A stretch of DNA of 64,000 bases. Origin: Azolla caroliniana (Eukaryota; Polypodiophyta). This document shows, piece after piece, positions 11,348 to 21,297 of the stretch (its first letter is position 1; each line of letters starts with the position of its first letter). A program made the position numbers and the translations under genes. The stretch spans positions 2,604,001-2,668,000 of the forward strand of contig JBHGNT010000020.1 in assembly GCA_043228905.1 (NCBI GenBank). The letters are read 5' to 3'. The notes below the pieces were generated by a model, which ran no database searches, had not been told where the DNA came from, and worked only from the letters and a program-made list of their open reading frames with translations.

Positions 11348-11905
11348 CCCAACCCGACTCACGCTTTATGTACGGAAAACGCAGGAAAGGGTAGGCACCC
11401 GACGCCAACAACGACGTGAATATACACAGACAAACGTATATATATATATACATATAAAGGGAAGAATACATTCCCGGCGTGGAGCTGGACTGAGGTAGGT
11501 TACAGTAGTCGTCTGTTGTCAAGCCGCCGTCGGGGAGCTCTCAGCTCGTCGCGCCGAGCGGGGTCTTGCACAGGAGGCCGAACCAAAGCAAACCCTAAGC
11601 AAAACACGAAGAAGGAGAAGAAGAACCTAATTGTAAACCTAACGGTATACCCTCTAATGCAAAATGGGCAACCCTTACACAAGGGGCGTTCCCTTCCTTT
11701 TATAGAACAAGGAAGGGGATGCGTTACAATGTGGGACAATCCCGACTTACATGGGATCGTCTGTCCCCGACTTGACTACTCTTCGGCGCCATAAAGGCGC
11801 CCTCGATATTCACACTAAATGTACACGGGTGCGTACACCCGCAACACCCCGCCGATGTAGCCAATGTTTCCCGGTTTCCACCTCTGGCCGAAATTCTTCA
11901 CGACA
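11140..11905 (-). repeat. element D 5' LTR
   Basis: 766 bp, partner of 6172-6939. The flanking ACGT on its right completes the target-site duplication. Confidence 0.93.
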
Positions 11906-11909
11906 ACGT

Positions 11910-12817
11910 CGTCGTTGCTTTTCTTCTTCCGATAACGGGCCGCGTTGACGCATGGTATCGATCTCCATCGGTGTCGAAGTATTTGCTTGAGGTATGTCTC
12001 ATGCAAACGGTTTAGCCGTGACTGAGGCGTAACTGGGCTCCGACCTAGAGCGTGGTATCTGTAATTGACGTTCCAAACGCCGTTCGAAAAGGCGGTTGTC
12101 ACATCAGACCGTTCGACTGATTGCCTCCGTAAGAGACTTTGGTTCTTCGGGGAAAGTTTGAAGTAGATCTTTGACATCGTTTCATAGGCCATAGCGAAAC
12201 TGCTCCATTAGTGCCTGATCATCCCAGGGGATATCTGAAGCGAGTAGTCGGAAATCCGCCACGTAGGCAGAGGCTAGACAATCGCCTTGACGCAGTCGCC
12301 GGATCTTGTTGATCGCCGTCCTGATGCTGTCGGTGTCTCCAAAGCAGGCTTTAAACTCACTAACAAAATCTTCAAAGTTATTAAGCAAGGGCGATTGTTT
12401 TTCTAGAAGCGGAGCGAACCATGCTAAGGTTGAGCCGCTAAGCAACATGCCTATTAAGCCGACTCGGGATGCATCATTGGGGTATCGGGAAGGATGCATT
12501 TGGAGGACTAATCGTACCTGATTAAGGAATCCCCTGAATTGCGATCACTATCCATCAATTTTCATAGGAAGTCCAATCTTCGGCTCTTTATGAAATCCTT
12601 GAGGACTTGATCCTTGTTGTTGCAATGCCGCTTCAAGTTGTTGCACCTGTAACGCTAACTCCCCATGTTGTTGCTACGTTTGTTGTTTTTCTAGAGTGAT
12701 TTGTTGCAGATCCCCTATCAGCCATTGGTTTTCTTCTTCCAAGGCAACAAATTTTTCTTTTAGGCACTGTAGCTCGGAGAAAACGGATTGATATTCTTGG
12801 ATGCTAACAATAGCCAT
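11910..12817 (-). pseudogene. element A gag (capsid part)
   Basis: The ATG at 12817 opens MAIVSIQEYQSVFSELQCLK, a short coiled-coil N-terminus. Stops follow near 12674 and 12540, then an open stretch (12182-12499) has the core capsid motifs DASRVGLIGMLLSGSTLAW, F-x-x-F-V-S-E-F-K-A-C-F-G-D, INKIRRLRQG and YVADFRLLASDIPWDDQAL. These are the hallmark motifs of Sushi/Tf1-like and vertebrate RTL/PEG10-type capsids. Beyond 12182 a frameshifted segment continues to LSEEEKQRR at the D junction; the zinc knuckle lies on the far side at 6171. Confidence 0.83.
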
Positions 12818-12874
12818 AGTATAGAGAAAAAAGGGTAGGAGTATGAGGGAGAACGACAAGTAGGTTGGAGGAAG

Positions 12875-12886
12875 AAATTGGTTCAA
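12875..12886 (-). other. element A self-complementary primer binding site
   Basis: Two bases downstream of the 5' LTR the minus strand reads TTGAACCAATTT. It does not begin TGG and matches no usual plant tRNA site. Its exact complement, AAATTGGTTCAA, occurs in the LTR transcript at 13125-13114, about 33 nt after the TATA box, where the mRNA should start. This arrangement is that of Tf1-type self-priming. Confidence 0.75.
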
Positions 12887-12888
12887 AC

Positions 12889-13341
12889 TGTCAGGAATAG
12901 TACTAAAGCAGAGATGGAATTAGTACTAAAGAATAGCAGTACTATTAGTACTAAGAGGACGGAACTGCGTAAGACTCCCGAGAGAGAGAGAGAAAGAGAG
13001 AAGATAAAAGAGAGATAGCGAGGATGAGAGAGAGAGAGAGAGATGATGATGATAACAGCCAATATATTATGTGAAGGATAAGTAAAAAATGGCTAAGAGG
13101 CTTAAGACTGGCGTTGAACCAATTTGGTTCAAAACAATGCCTTGTGCCTCCTTTTATAGTGTTTTTAGGAATAATCCTGAAGCTTCTAGAATGTTCCAGA
13201 GAGATCTGGAATATACATCAATTTTCTATGATAAAGTATAAATGAAAATAATATCCTACAAATTACAATTCATAGTCTAATGGTAAGAGCTCGACCCATG
13301 TAGCATAAGGTCATGGGTTCGAGTCTTGCCATATCATGACA
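12889..13341 (-). repeat. element A 5' LTR
   Basis: 453 bp, with TATA box (minus-strand CTATAAAAGG, 13159-13150), predicted start near 13125-13128 and GA-rich microsatellite in the downstream part. It differs from the 3' LTR at several positions. Confidence 0.92.
13270..13340 (+). other. tRNA-like module in element A 5' LTR (antisense, U3)
   Basis: Second copy of the module at 2650-2720. The A box is at 13273-13283 and the B box at 13316-13326, both preserved. Confidence 0.6.
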
Positions 13342-13346
13342 CCTGG

Positions 13347-14160
13347 ATACGGAGCATAAGAAGCAGCAGGAGAAGATTGCAAAGCTCCGGCAGGAAGTTC
13401 ATCGAGCTGAGACAGCGCTAGTTCGCTGAAAAAACAACGATACTAGAGGAAGCCGTGCAGGAACGTATGGAGCCCCATAAGCAGCATTATGAAGAAAAGG
13501 AAAGAGCGACAATGGTATTGCAGAGGTTGTAGAACACCTACCAAAACCAATTGTCACATTACTGGGAGCAGGAGGCAGACACGGTGATGCTGATCAAGCA
13601 ATTGAAGGAAGAATGGCAAACCGCGGAGGACAAATCGAAGATGGGACTTTAGCGGATCCAGTTCATTGTCCAGGCATGGAGGAACAAGACAAAACGCTTG
13701 ATTGACGAAAGCTCCGCGCAATGGTGGGACAAATGGGCAAAGCACACAACCGAGCTCCCCTTGCTAAGGGCGGACGCAGAAAACCGGCAAAAGGATGGCG
13801 ACGATTGCTACATGCTAACAAAGGAGGACTTCACCGCCATAAGAGATGAGTTAGCAGAAGACTTTGTAACTTTGGCGGAGGAACAATCAGCAGTGGTTCG
13901 GCAGCTCGTAGCACAGCTGGACGATGATCGATTGGATGCTCAAATCCAGTTTGAAAGCTATGAGGGGACTAGGCTACGGCAAGAAGAAGCAAGGCAGGCG
14001 GCCACCGTCAACCTCAGCGATGAGGAGCCATCGCCAGCGCAAGTCAACCGGAGCAAATCCGGCAGAGCAGCTGACGAAGGAATCACCGCCACAACCGCCG
14101 GTACCAGGAGCTGAACAGACGCCACCCAAGGAGCAACAGTCGGAGGAGCCGGAGCCATAG
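13347..14160 (+). pseudogene. coiled-coil ORF, C-terminal part (broken)
   Basis: Continuation of the ORF that begins at 392. After the CCTGG duplication it resumes in frame (DTEHKKQQEKIAKL), then shows a frameshift near 13430 and stops near 13530 and 13650. It ends in an open part at 13698-14160 with the motifs QWWDKWAKHTTEL and DFVTLAEEQSAVVRQLV and a Glu/Pro-rich tail. No homologous family is recognised. Confidence 0.5.
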
Positions 14161-14291
14161 CCACAACAACAACAAATTTCCAAAGAATCATTGGACACCA
14201 TGGAGCAGAGTATTCTGGATATCTTGGACGAAGGCTAAGGGCCGGATAGTGGGATTCGACGTACAAGGTACTGTCCCACGGGCGTGCCATG

Positions 14292-14735
14292 TGTTACCCG
14301 ATCGACAAATGAGTTAAAGACCAGAATGTGAAAGGGATTGTTTATTCGGAATCTATTATAATTAAGTAGTTTATGAGACGTGAACGGACGGACCCGAATC
14401 AGTATGCCGATCCGGATCCGGACCGGTTCCAAACAGGTGCCGGTTGGCACCGTTTTGTATTCAGCACCGGTGACCTATATATAAAGGCCCAGTTACAATG
14501 TAAAACTTTGACGGATAATTAATAGAGCTTCTTGTTTTATCTTTAAGTGTTGATTACCGTTCTGTACTAATTGTTCTATCATACGTGTGTATCAAGTCTA
14601 ATGCCATATTGCTAAGTAACCAATTAAGTCTGCTTAATCGTTGTGTCTTAAGTTATCTCACCGTAACACCCCTTTGGTGAAGTGTCTTCCGTAGACACCC
14701 TGTGTTAGGCCATTGTCCGGCCCTAAGGAATAACA
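14292..14735 (+). repeat. LTR, TGTTA...TAACA, partner not in window
   Basis: 444 bp with a plus-strand TATA box (ctatatataaagg near 14475). It is clearly the same family as the solo LTR at 48105-48567, which lies in the opposite orientation. Flanking bases (ccatg and tcaat) do not match and there is no clear polypurine tract or primer binding site on either side. It may be the 3' LTR of the element that carries the coiled-coil ORF, or an older solo LTR. Confidence 0.75.
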
Positions 14736-16118
14736 TCAATGATGTTGTAGAGGTAATTAATTGGTTATATAAAACGATTACATATGTGTATGAGGTCAAT
14801 ACCTCATTTGACACATGTTTGATATGTGATTCGCGTCGTATGTGTACGAGGTTAATACCTCAAGTATTACATTCACGTACATATGTTATGTATGCGTATG
14901 AGGTCAATACCTCAATTGCGTATTACGATTAACCCTTATTATTGGATGTTTCATGTGTGTAGAGGCTATATGCCTCGATTACATGTCTCGATTTCATCAT
15001 ATGTTGGCTATTTGATGTTACGATTTTTCTTAATATACACATATGTGGTCACGTGTATATGTATTTGATTGTATATGTGTGATAAATTTACATGTGTATG
15101 TTAGTTATATGTGATCGAATGTTGTCCTTTTCGGGGAAACGATCTTGGTGGCCGTCCTCACAATCTTTTTTGTTGACATCCCCGTTGGTCACTTCGATTT
15201 CGTTACGTAACGAAACGATCATAGCCACAGTGATGGTGAGAACATAGGGCTTGACCCACTTCATGTGAGATCGCTCCTAGGACACACATATCCAACATCC
15301 CTCCCTCATTACATGGATACGATGCCACCCATGAGATCATTCTTACGAAAGGCATTCGTAATAACGTAACCATGTGATGGGCCACGTGGGCCTACTACAA
15401 AAAGAGGGCTCATTTGGCTTAACCATTAGGTTGCACTTTGGCGTATGCCATCGTAATTATGAGACTTGAGGTTAGGTAACGTACCAACATAGTTTGTGGT
15501 AAACGAGAGGGAAATATTAAGGACTCTTGATATATATGTTTCTTTTAAAAAATCATATATGGGCAAACGTTTCACATATCTCTTATACGCATACAACCTT
15601 AAACATTAAACATGGGCAATCTATTTGGTTAGCTCAAGTGTTTAATGTATTTGTTCTCAAGGTCTCGAGTTCAAATATGATCAAGACCATACAACATTGT
15701 TGATACATATGGCTATAATACATGTTTAGACTTCAGGTCTAAGTGCACTTCGGGGTCCTCGTAATAGGACTTAAAGAGCCGAAACCACATACGTGGGCAC
15801 AAAAACATTTATTGTTAACATTTGTTTCGTGTATAAACTATTCATGAAGTGAACATACATGGTTGAGCCTCACGGAGCCGCCATGAAAAAATCGATATAG
15901 AGATTAGGGAAAGACATTCATTTGGCACCCCCATGGTTTTTAAAACACCTTTGTGTTACCATAGTAACCTGATCTTGAACTTCATCTCATATGTCAAGAG
16001 GGGTATTGACGTGAGATCATGATATCAATTGATGTTCGCCCATGATATGTTTACATCACAACATGATGTTATGACTATTTGTCTGACCTTACCCTATTTC
16101 TTTGCCAGAAATAAGCAT
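14736..16118. other. AT-rich leader upstream of element G gag
   Basis: No coding sequence recognised. It contains four short hairpins at about 55-bp intervals (14791-14976), a weak tRNA-like stretch (TAGCTCAAGTG at 15630, GAGTTCAAATA at 15667) and no sequence matching the G 3' LTR at 28780. The 5' LTR of G therefore appears to be lost or to lie outside what I can align. Confidence 0.45.
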
Positions 16119-17080
16119 TCAATGGCTCAGAATAACAACCCGATGTCATCCGCTCAAGCGGAAGGAACTCTAGGAAATCCTCCTAGACCAATGTCCATTG
16201 AGTCGTATTTTTTACAAATACAACATTTCCTTAGTTCAACCGCACATCAGATGTCCGAACTTCCACAATCCGAAAGTGTTCTCGAGGCACGTGTCATTAG
16301 TTTACAATGTGAGACTAATAGACTCGATGAGCGTCAGGGTGAACCATCATTTGTCGTAAAGCCATTTACAGGAGAAAAAAAGGAAAGAACCAAAGAAGCA
16401 ATTTGCACGTGGTTGGGGAGTCTCATTTTGAGCTCTATCCCATGCCAGATAATACGAAGATTGCATATGCTGGCTGAGAACTACGGGGTAAGGCCGCCGC
16501 CTGGTGGCGTAGGCTCCAAACTTTGGGGAAATTGCCTGATACTTGGACAGATTTTGTCACAGTTTTCAAGGGCCAATTTTTGTAACCTCCATCTCTAACC
16601 GAGGCAGCACAAGCTTTAATGAACCTCTCTAGCAGTACGTTTTCATTGCTAGAAGACTATGTTCACCATGCTAGAACCCAAATCCAAAAATCGGGTCTAG
16701 AAAGGGACAATTGGTTAACAACTTGTTTTGTCAATGGCATCCCCAATTCAGACTATCCTTGGATAGTGCACGATAAGAATCCAAAATCCTTCAAAGAGGC
16801 ATTTGAAATAGTTCTTCGATATCAACACACTTCAAAGGACCATAACAAACCCAATGAAGCGCCCGGGACTAATCAGTCGCAATTTGCTAGGAAACGCAAG
16901 ACACTCAACGAATTCATGGATCGCGATTGTAAGCAACAACATCCTTTTTGTGTATTCTGCAAAAAGAAGGGTCATACAAACGAACAATGTCAAAAGCTCC
17001 AACGGAAAGAGCACGACAACAAAACAAAAGTTGAAGACCATAAAGGTCAGATTCCTAATGTCCTTGAGGTCTATACACAT
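16119..17080 (+). pseudogene. element G gag
   Basis: The ATG at 16119 opens MAQNNNPMSSAQAEGTLG. A retrotransposon-gag capsid region follows across frame changes near 16370-16620 (LEDYVHHARTQIQ, DNWLTTCFVNGI), then a Lys-rich linker and the zinc knuckle CVFCKKKGHTNEQC, of CX2CX4HX4C form and intact. Confidence 0.82.
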
Positions 17081-17785
17081 CATTTAAGTAATTGTCAATG
17101 TTCTTTCCCTCACTATGTATTGGGACCCAATGATTTACTATGCGCAAACGGGTATATCAATGGATCTCCCGTACAATTTCTATTTGATTCGGGAAGCTCA
17201 CACAACTTTCTAAATAATCGTTTGGTTCAGATATGGGGAATCCAACCCACCGTAAGTGATCACACCTATAGGGTGCTCTTGGCTGATGGAAGAGTACAAT
17301 ACATCAACGAGGCGATTCATTCATTAAGAATTTCTATTGATACTTATATAGAGGAAGTAGACTTCCATGTAATGAATCTTTGTACCACTAATGTAATACT
17401 GGGTTATCCCTGGTTTTTTAATAAGAACTCTTCTTTATCTATTGATTGGGTTCACCATTCCATCTCCTTTGTACTGAACGATTGTACTCATTTTATTCAA
17501 TGTGTTAAAAAACAATCTCTTTCGATTGTTTTCTCTCCATCAATATCCGAGTTGTCTTGTTCTACTTTATTTTATTGTATACTTGATCCAGACATTCACA
17601 TTTACCATATCGATAATGTCTCGGTTCAATTATCATATTTTGAACAACAACAACTCGATGAAATCTTAAATGATTTTCGTGATGTTTTTCCGAGTGAACT
17701 ACCACATGGGTTACGTCCTAAACGTAATATAGACCATCATATAGATATTGTACCTGGCGTTGCACCAATAAGTATACCTCCTTAT
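17081..17785 (+). pseudogene. element G protease and start of RT
   Basis: The protease has the catalytic motif FLFDSGSSHNFL and the closing motif NVILGYPW. RT begins with DVFPSELPHGLRPKRNIDHH and VPGVAPISIPPY, where a solo LTR interrupts it. The RT text resumes at 18433 with SEEDEVSKQLKDYLQ and is cut again by element F at 18504. Confidence 0.85.
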
Positions 17786-18427
17786 TGTTAGGAAACAGGT
17801 CCCTCCGGATGGGAAGTGAGAAGAACAATACTGATGAGCAAACTAGGCCGGGGCCAAACCAGATGTGGAGTACCCGGCAACGGAAGACCCGGTGAGAACC
17901 GGATGAGGAGTACCCGGAAACGGAAGACTCGATGAGAACCGGATGATGCAAGCCCGGTGAGGAGTGCTCACTGGATGAAGGGACATATTCGTAAATATGT
18001 TTCTGAGAGTTCATCGGGGCTATATTTGTAAATAGCCGAAAAGTCATTTTAGTATAAATATGACTTAGGGCAAACTTAGTATAGATGTTGTCATTGTCGT
18101 TGTTGCGATTGTGAGAGAGCAACCGTGTACAGAGAGAGAGAGTGTGTGCGTGAGCTCGAGATAACCGCCGCCTGTGGCGAAGATCGTGAGCATGAGGTCG
18201 TTGCCTCCATGAGCTCACTGTTGTAATCATTGTGATATAGTGATAGTTTGGAGTCTGTGGACTCCCGTGGTTTTTCCCTCTCAGGGTTTTCCACGTTAAT
18301 ATCCTGTGTATTCTCTTTTCTTTCTGTTTGTGCACTTACTTCCATTCTTCACTTCTTCTGTGTTTGACTGTACAAAGTGATTCACTCTTCGGTTGTTGCC
18401 GGAGACTATTCTGCGTATTCCTCGACA
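17786..18427 (+). mobile_element. solo copia LTR in element G
   Basis: Starts TGTTAGGAAACAGG and ends CCTCGACA, with CTTAT duplicated at 17781-17785 and 18428-18432. The G reading frame continues across it once one CTTAT is removed. Same family as 7655-8411 and 49204-49692. Confidence 0.92.
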
Positions 18428-18432
18428 CTTAT

Positions 18433-18504
18433 CACTTAAGTTGATCCGAAGAGGATGAGGTATCTAAGCAACTCAAGGACTATTTACAAATGTGTTATAT
18501 ACGT
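18433..18504 (+). pseudogene. element G RT sliver between two insertions
   Basis: About 72 bases of RT (with one TGA) between the solo LTR and element F. It joins the RT text on both sides. Confidence 0.8.
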
Positions 18505-19126
18505 TGTCGTGAAGAAAACCGTCCCTTAGCGCAATCGGTGCATAGCGCACGTGAACCGGCTCTTCACGCGTGCGCGCCCTTTAATGTATATAATAGGGAA
18601 TTAGGTACATAAGCATATCCGGGGTAGTTAGATTCGGTAGGTAGGAAGTAAATGGGGGAGACGGCTCCCTTCCTGAAGCTATAAAAGGGAGGGAGACGCG
18701 GGGAGAAGGGGATCGCGCATTGAGGAGAATGAAGTGTTGTCGAACCGTAACCGAACGCTTCTCTGCAGAATTTCGGGAGGCTCGCGCTACTTCGAGGAAC
18801 GCCCGTGTGCTTCCGACAACACCTTCATCCTATCCCCTTTTGTGCGCAGACGAACAGGCATCGGCATCTGTTCGCCGGCCTGTTCGGTTGTAACCGCTCG
18901 CGTGCTCTGTTGTTTTGTGTCATTTGATAATATACAAACATTCGTGTCTCTCTGTCTCTGCGTCCATTCGTGTTTTCTGCGTTGACGGGCCGTGTCCCTG
19001 TGTTTCTTTGCTCATACGTTACCGGTCGTCTCTCTCTTTCTCTTTCCCCTCCTATCACCTGCTCTTCGGTCCAACACACCGGTGGTCCCGCCTCGTTTCT
19101 CCACGCACGCGCGTAACAACGCGACA
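18505..19126 (+). repeat. element F 5' LTR
   Basis: 622 bp. TATA boxes tataatag (about 18589) and ctataaaaggg (about 18680). The last 60 bases are shared with the LTR ends of D (as reverse complement), C and 33149-33832. A partial tRNA-like 5' half lies at 18525-18570. Confidence 0.93.
18525..18570 (+). other. partial tRNA-like 5' half in element F LTR
   Basis: TAGCGCAATCGG fits an A box within a D-arm-like GCGC...GCGC pair. It is followed by a stem CGTGAA/TTCACG with a 7-nt loop, placed like an anticodon arm. No B box follows. It could be a decayed module or a chance hairpin. Confidence 0.3.
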
Positions 19127-19130
19127 TCTT

Positions 19131-19146
19131 TGGTGAACCCGACGTG
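19131..19146 (+). other. element F primer binding site
   Basis: TGGTGAACCCGACGTG, four bases after the 5' LTR, identical to that of element D. Confidence 0.82.
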
Positions 19147-19170
19147 AACAAGACAGCAAAGGAGCAGAAG

Positions 19171-20370
19171 ATGAGGGGGTCGGATCTTGCAGAGGCCATG
19201 GCTTCGGCCGTGGACCGGATAGTAAGCGCGCGCGAGGGCACCGGCGCCCTTGACAGGGCTATTGAGGCGATCGTCGGTATGATCGGCCGGTTCGGTGGAA
19301 AGGATGCCACGAGTTATTTGGCGTCCTACCGGGCGGAGATGTTGATGAGGGATATTCCGGAAGAGAGGCATCTTGCCGGATTCCCTCGAGTGGCGATGCT
19401 GGGCATCCATGCGGAGGTGCTCGAGGTCCGGGCGGAGAGCCGGACCTGGGAGGAGTTCGAAGGACGGCTCCTGGAGAAATACGGGCTGGATGACGCGCTT
19501 TGACTTTCGAAGCGGGGCTTCATGGAGTGGGTGGAGTCCCCCGACAAAGGAAGAAATGTGTCGGCACTCCTCCGGGAGTTTGAGGATCGCTTTGCGCGAC
19601 TTTCGGCGCTCGATCGGACCGTTCTGGACACAAGTCGTGTCCTATTGTTTGTCAAATCGGTTGACGCACGGGATCGGGAGCAAGTGGGCTCCTTACTGGA
19701 AACCGAAGACGGGCTGATGGCCGACTGGGCCACGGTAAAAAGAGTCTGCGGCCGTTTTGACAAACGGTGGGAGTGGGCTGATACAGGGCCGACCGGGGCG
19801 GGTCCTGTCTCAGCAAGGAAGCTCGAACCGATACCGCAGGCGCGACGGGAAGAGACCCGGGAGTGGCTCGAAACCGGTTCGGCTTCGATCGGCGTGGTCA
19901 GAGGCTCGTCCGGGGGGACAACTTTGGAGGAGTTGACACGGGCGGTAAAGGATCTCCAGATCGCTCAGGCTCGGAGGGAAGGCGGCGATCAAGCTCGTGA
20001 CCGACGGCCTCCGGCAGGAAATAGGTGCATGTGGTGCGACGAGATCGGCCACATCCGGAAAGACTGCGGGGAATTTGCGGAGGCTTTGAGAAGCCGGGTA
20101 GTGTACCTGTGGGAAGGTCGGGTGCACGCCAGCGATACCCGGAGGGCCCTGAACCGAAACGACGGGCGAGGAGGAATGAAAAGGCTGATGGAAGAGTCGG
20201 CGGCCCGGCACGCGGAGACCGTCCACTACTCAGCGTCAGCCGGCATTCGGGTCGGAGGCAGCGAGGCCCGGAAGGAGAGCAAAGCCGGGTTCTGGCCGAC
20301 GGTGCTGGAAGGCCTCGCTGGTGCCCGACTAAAGAAAGACGAGGCGGACCGCGCGGAGAAGCGGGTCTAG
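19171..20370 (+). pseudogene. element F gag with zinc knuckle
   Basis: The ATG at 19171 opens MRGSDLAEAMASAVDRIVS. A single TGA at 19501-19503 splits an otherwise open frame to the TAG at 20368. Capsid motifs (MIGRFGGKDATSYLASY, WEEFEGRLLEKYG, LLREFEDRFARLSALDR, VLLFVKSVD) run in the same order as in D and C. A zinc knuckle CMWCDEIGHIRKDC (intact CX2CX4HX4C) lies near 20028-20070; the gag-only relatives lack it. The knuckle is the main visible difference between the autonomous-type gag and the others. Confidence 0.85.
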
Positions 20371-21297
20371 GAGGTAACCGGGTGGAGTGACCCGGTCGAA
20401 GAAAAGACGGGGTTCGTCGAACCAGCTTGCCAGAACTACGAGGCTCTAGTTGAAGACAAATGGGTAGGTAAAACCGGAGGGGCCGGACCCTCATAGAGAT
20501 ACGAAACCCGATTCGGGCCGATACGGAACGAGGCTAGTGAGTCCAATGCCCGGGATAACCACAAGAAGGGCGGATACCGTTTGGGCACGGAGATCGAAAG
20601 GACCACAAACCTACGAAAGGTCCTGGAAGAACGAATCCTCGACAGCAAGGTGGAACTGTCGTTGCGGGAGGTGCTCGGAATCGCCAAGAAGGAGTTCCAC
20701 GACTCCATCATAGACTTGGTGAAGAGGAAGAGGCTGTCGACGGAGGCAGAACCGGAAAGGCCGGTGGAGGTGCGGACGACGCACATGGAGGACATGGCGA
20801 TGGAAGACGAGTGGGTAGAGAGCCACTATTCGAGGCCACACTGGGCCCGAGCAACCACAGAAACCCCGGTGAAGATCAGAGATGTTTAGGAACCGGTGGT
20901 GGCGCTAGTGGACCACGGTTCGGAAATAAACCTGATGTCCATGGACTTCTACAAAAAGGGGAAATGGCCGATCAACACCAAGCACGGGTGGAAGATACAG
21001 GCGGCGACGCGCGCCACCGAGGAACTACATGGGGCCTGCCCAAACGTGCGAGTCAAGATCGGCGACGTCGAGATAGACCAGCACTTCTTTGTGCAGGAGA
21101 CGTCCTCACACCCGGTCATACTAGGAGAACCGTACATTACGGCAGCGCGGATGGAAACCAAGGTGCTGGACAACGGGTCGGCTTACGCGAGGGTCAAGAG
21201 TCAGGACGGGTGTCATTCGGTCCAGTTCCTGACAGTGCGACCGAACCACGGGCGAAACCGCGAGTCCCTTGGTGGCGAGAACCGAGAGGATTTTTAG
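20371..21297 (+). pseudogene. element F linker and aspartic protease
   Basis: A linker (LREVLGIAKKEFHDSIIDLVKRKR, read in part) leads into a retropepsin-like domain at 20896-21297 with the motif ALVDHGSEINLMSMDFY and the closing motif HPVILGEPY. D-H-G replaces the more usual D-S/T-G; the catalytic Asp is kept. Stops at about 20368 and 20887 break it from its neighbours. Confidence 0.8.

Larger units (their letters stand above)
6172..11905 (-). mobile_element. element D: gag-only LTR retrotransposon
   Basis: The LTRs at 6172-6939 and 11140-11905 begin TGTCG and end CGACA, with ACGT duplicated at 6168-6171 and 11906-11909. On the minus strand the 5' LTR (11905-11140) is followed by a primer binding site, one gag ORF and then about 2.7 kb of GC-rich repeat-laden DNA with no protease, RT or integrase. 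This matches the TR-GAG class of non-autonomous elements. Gag, primer binding site and LTR ends are shared with elements C and F. The two LTRs differ at only a modest number of positions, so insertion is younger than that of its host element A. Confidence 0.88.
2272..13341 (-). mobile_element. element A: Tf1/Sushi-like Ty3/gypsy chromovirus, disrupted
   Basis: The LTRs at 2272-2721 and 12889-13341 begin TGTCA and end TGACA. A perfect 5-bp duplication CCTGG (2267-2271 and 13342-13346) flanks the element. On the minus strand the order is 5' LTR, self-complementary primer binding site, gag, zinc knuckle, protease, RT, RNase H, integrase, chromodomain remnant, 3' LTR. The gag and protease resemble those of Tf1, Sushi and the vertebrate RTL genes rather than the usual plant CRM, Tekay, Reina or Galadriel chromoviruses; this lineage call is from memory of family motifs, not from a search. 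The gag is split by element D (6172-11905). Scattered stops and frameshifts make it inactive. Confidence 0.88.

Noticed and set aside
15630-15677. A tRNA-like module in the G leader
   Set aside because: The boxes are only 37 nt apart and the B box is weak; it may be chance.
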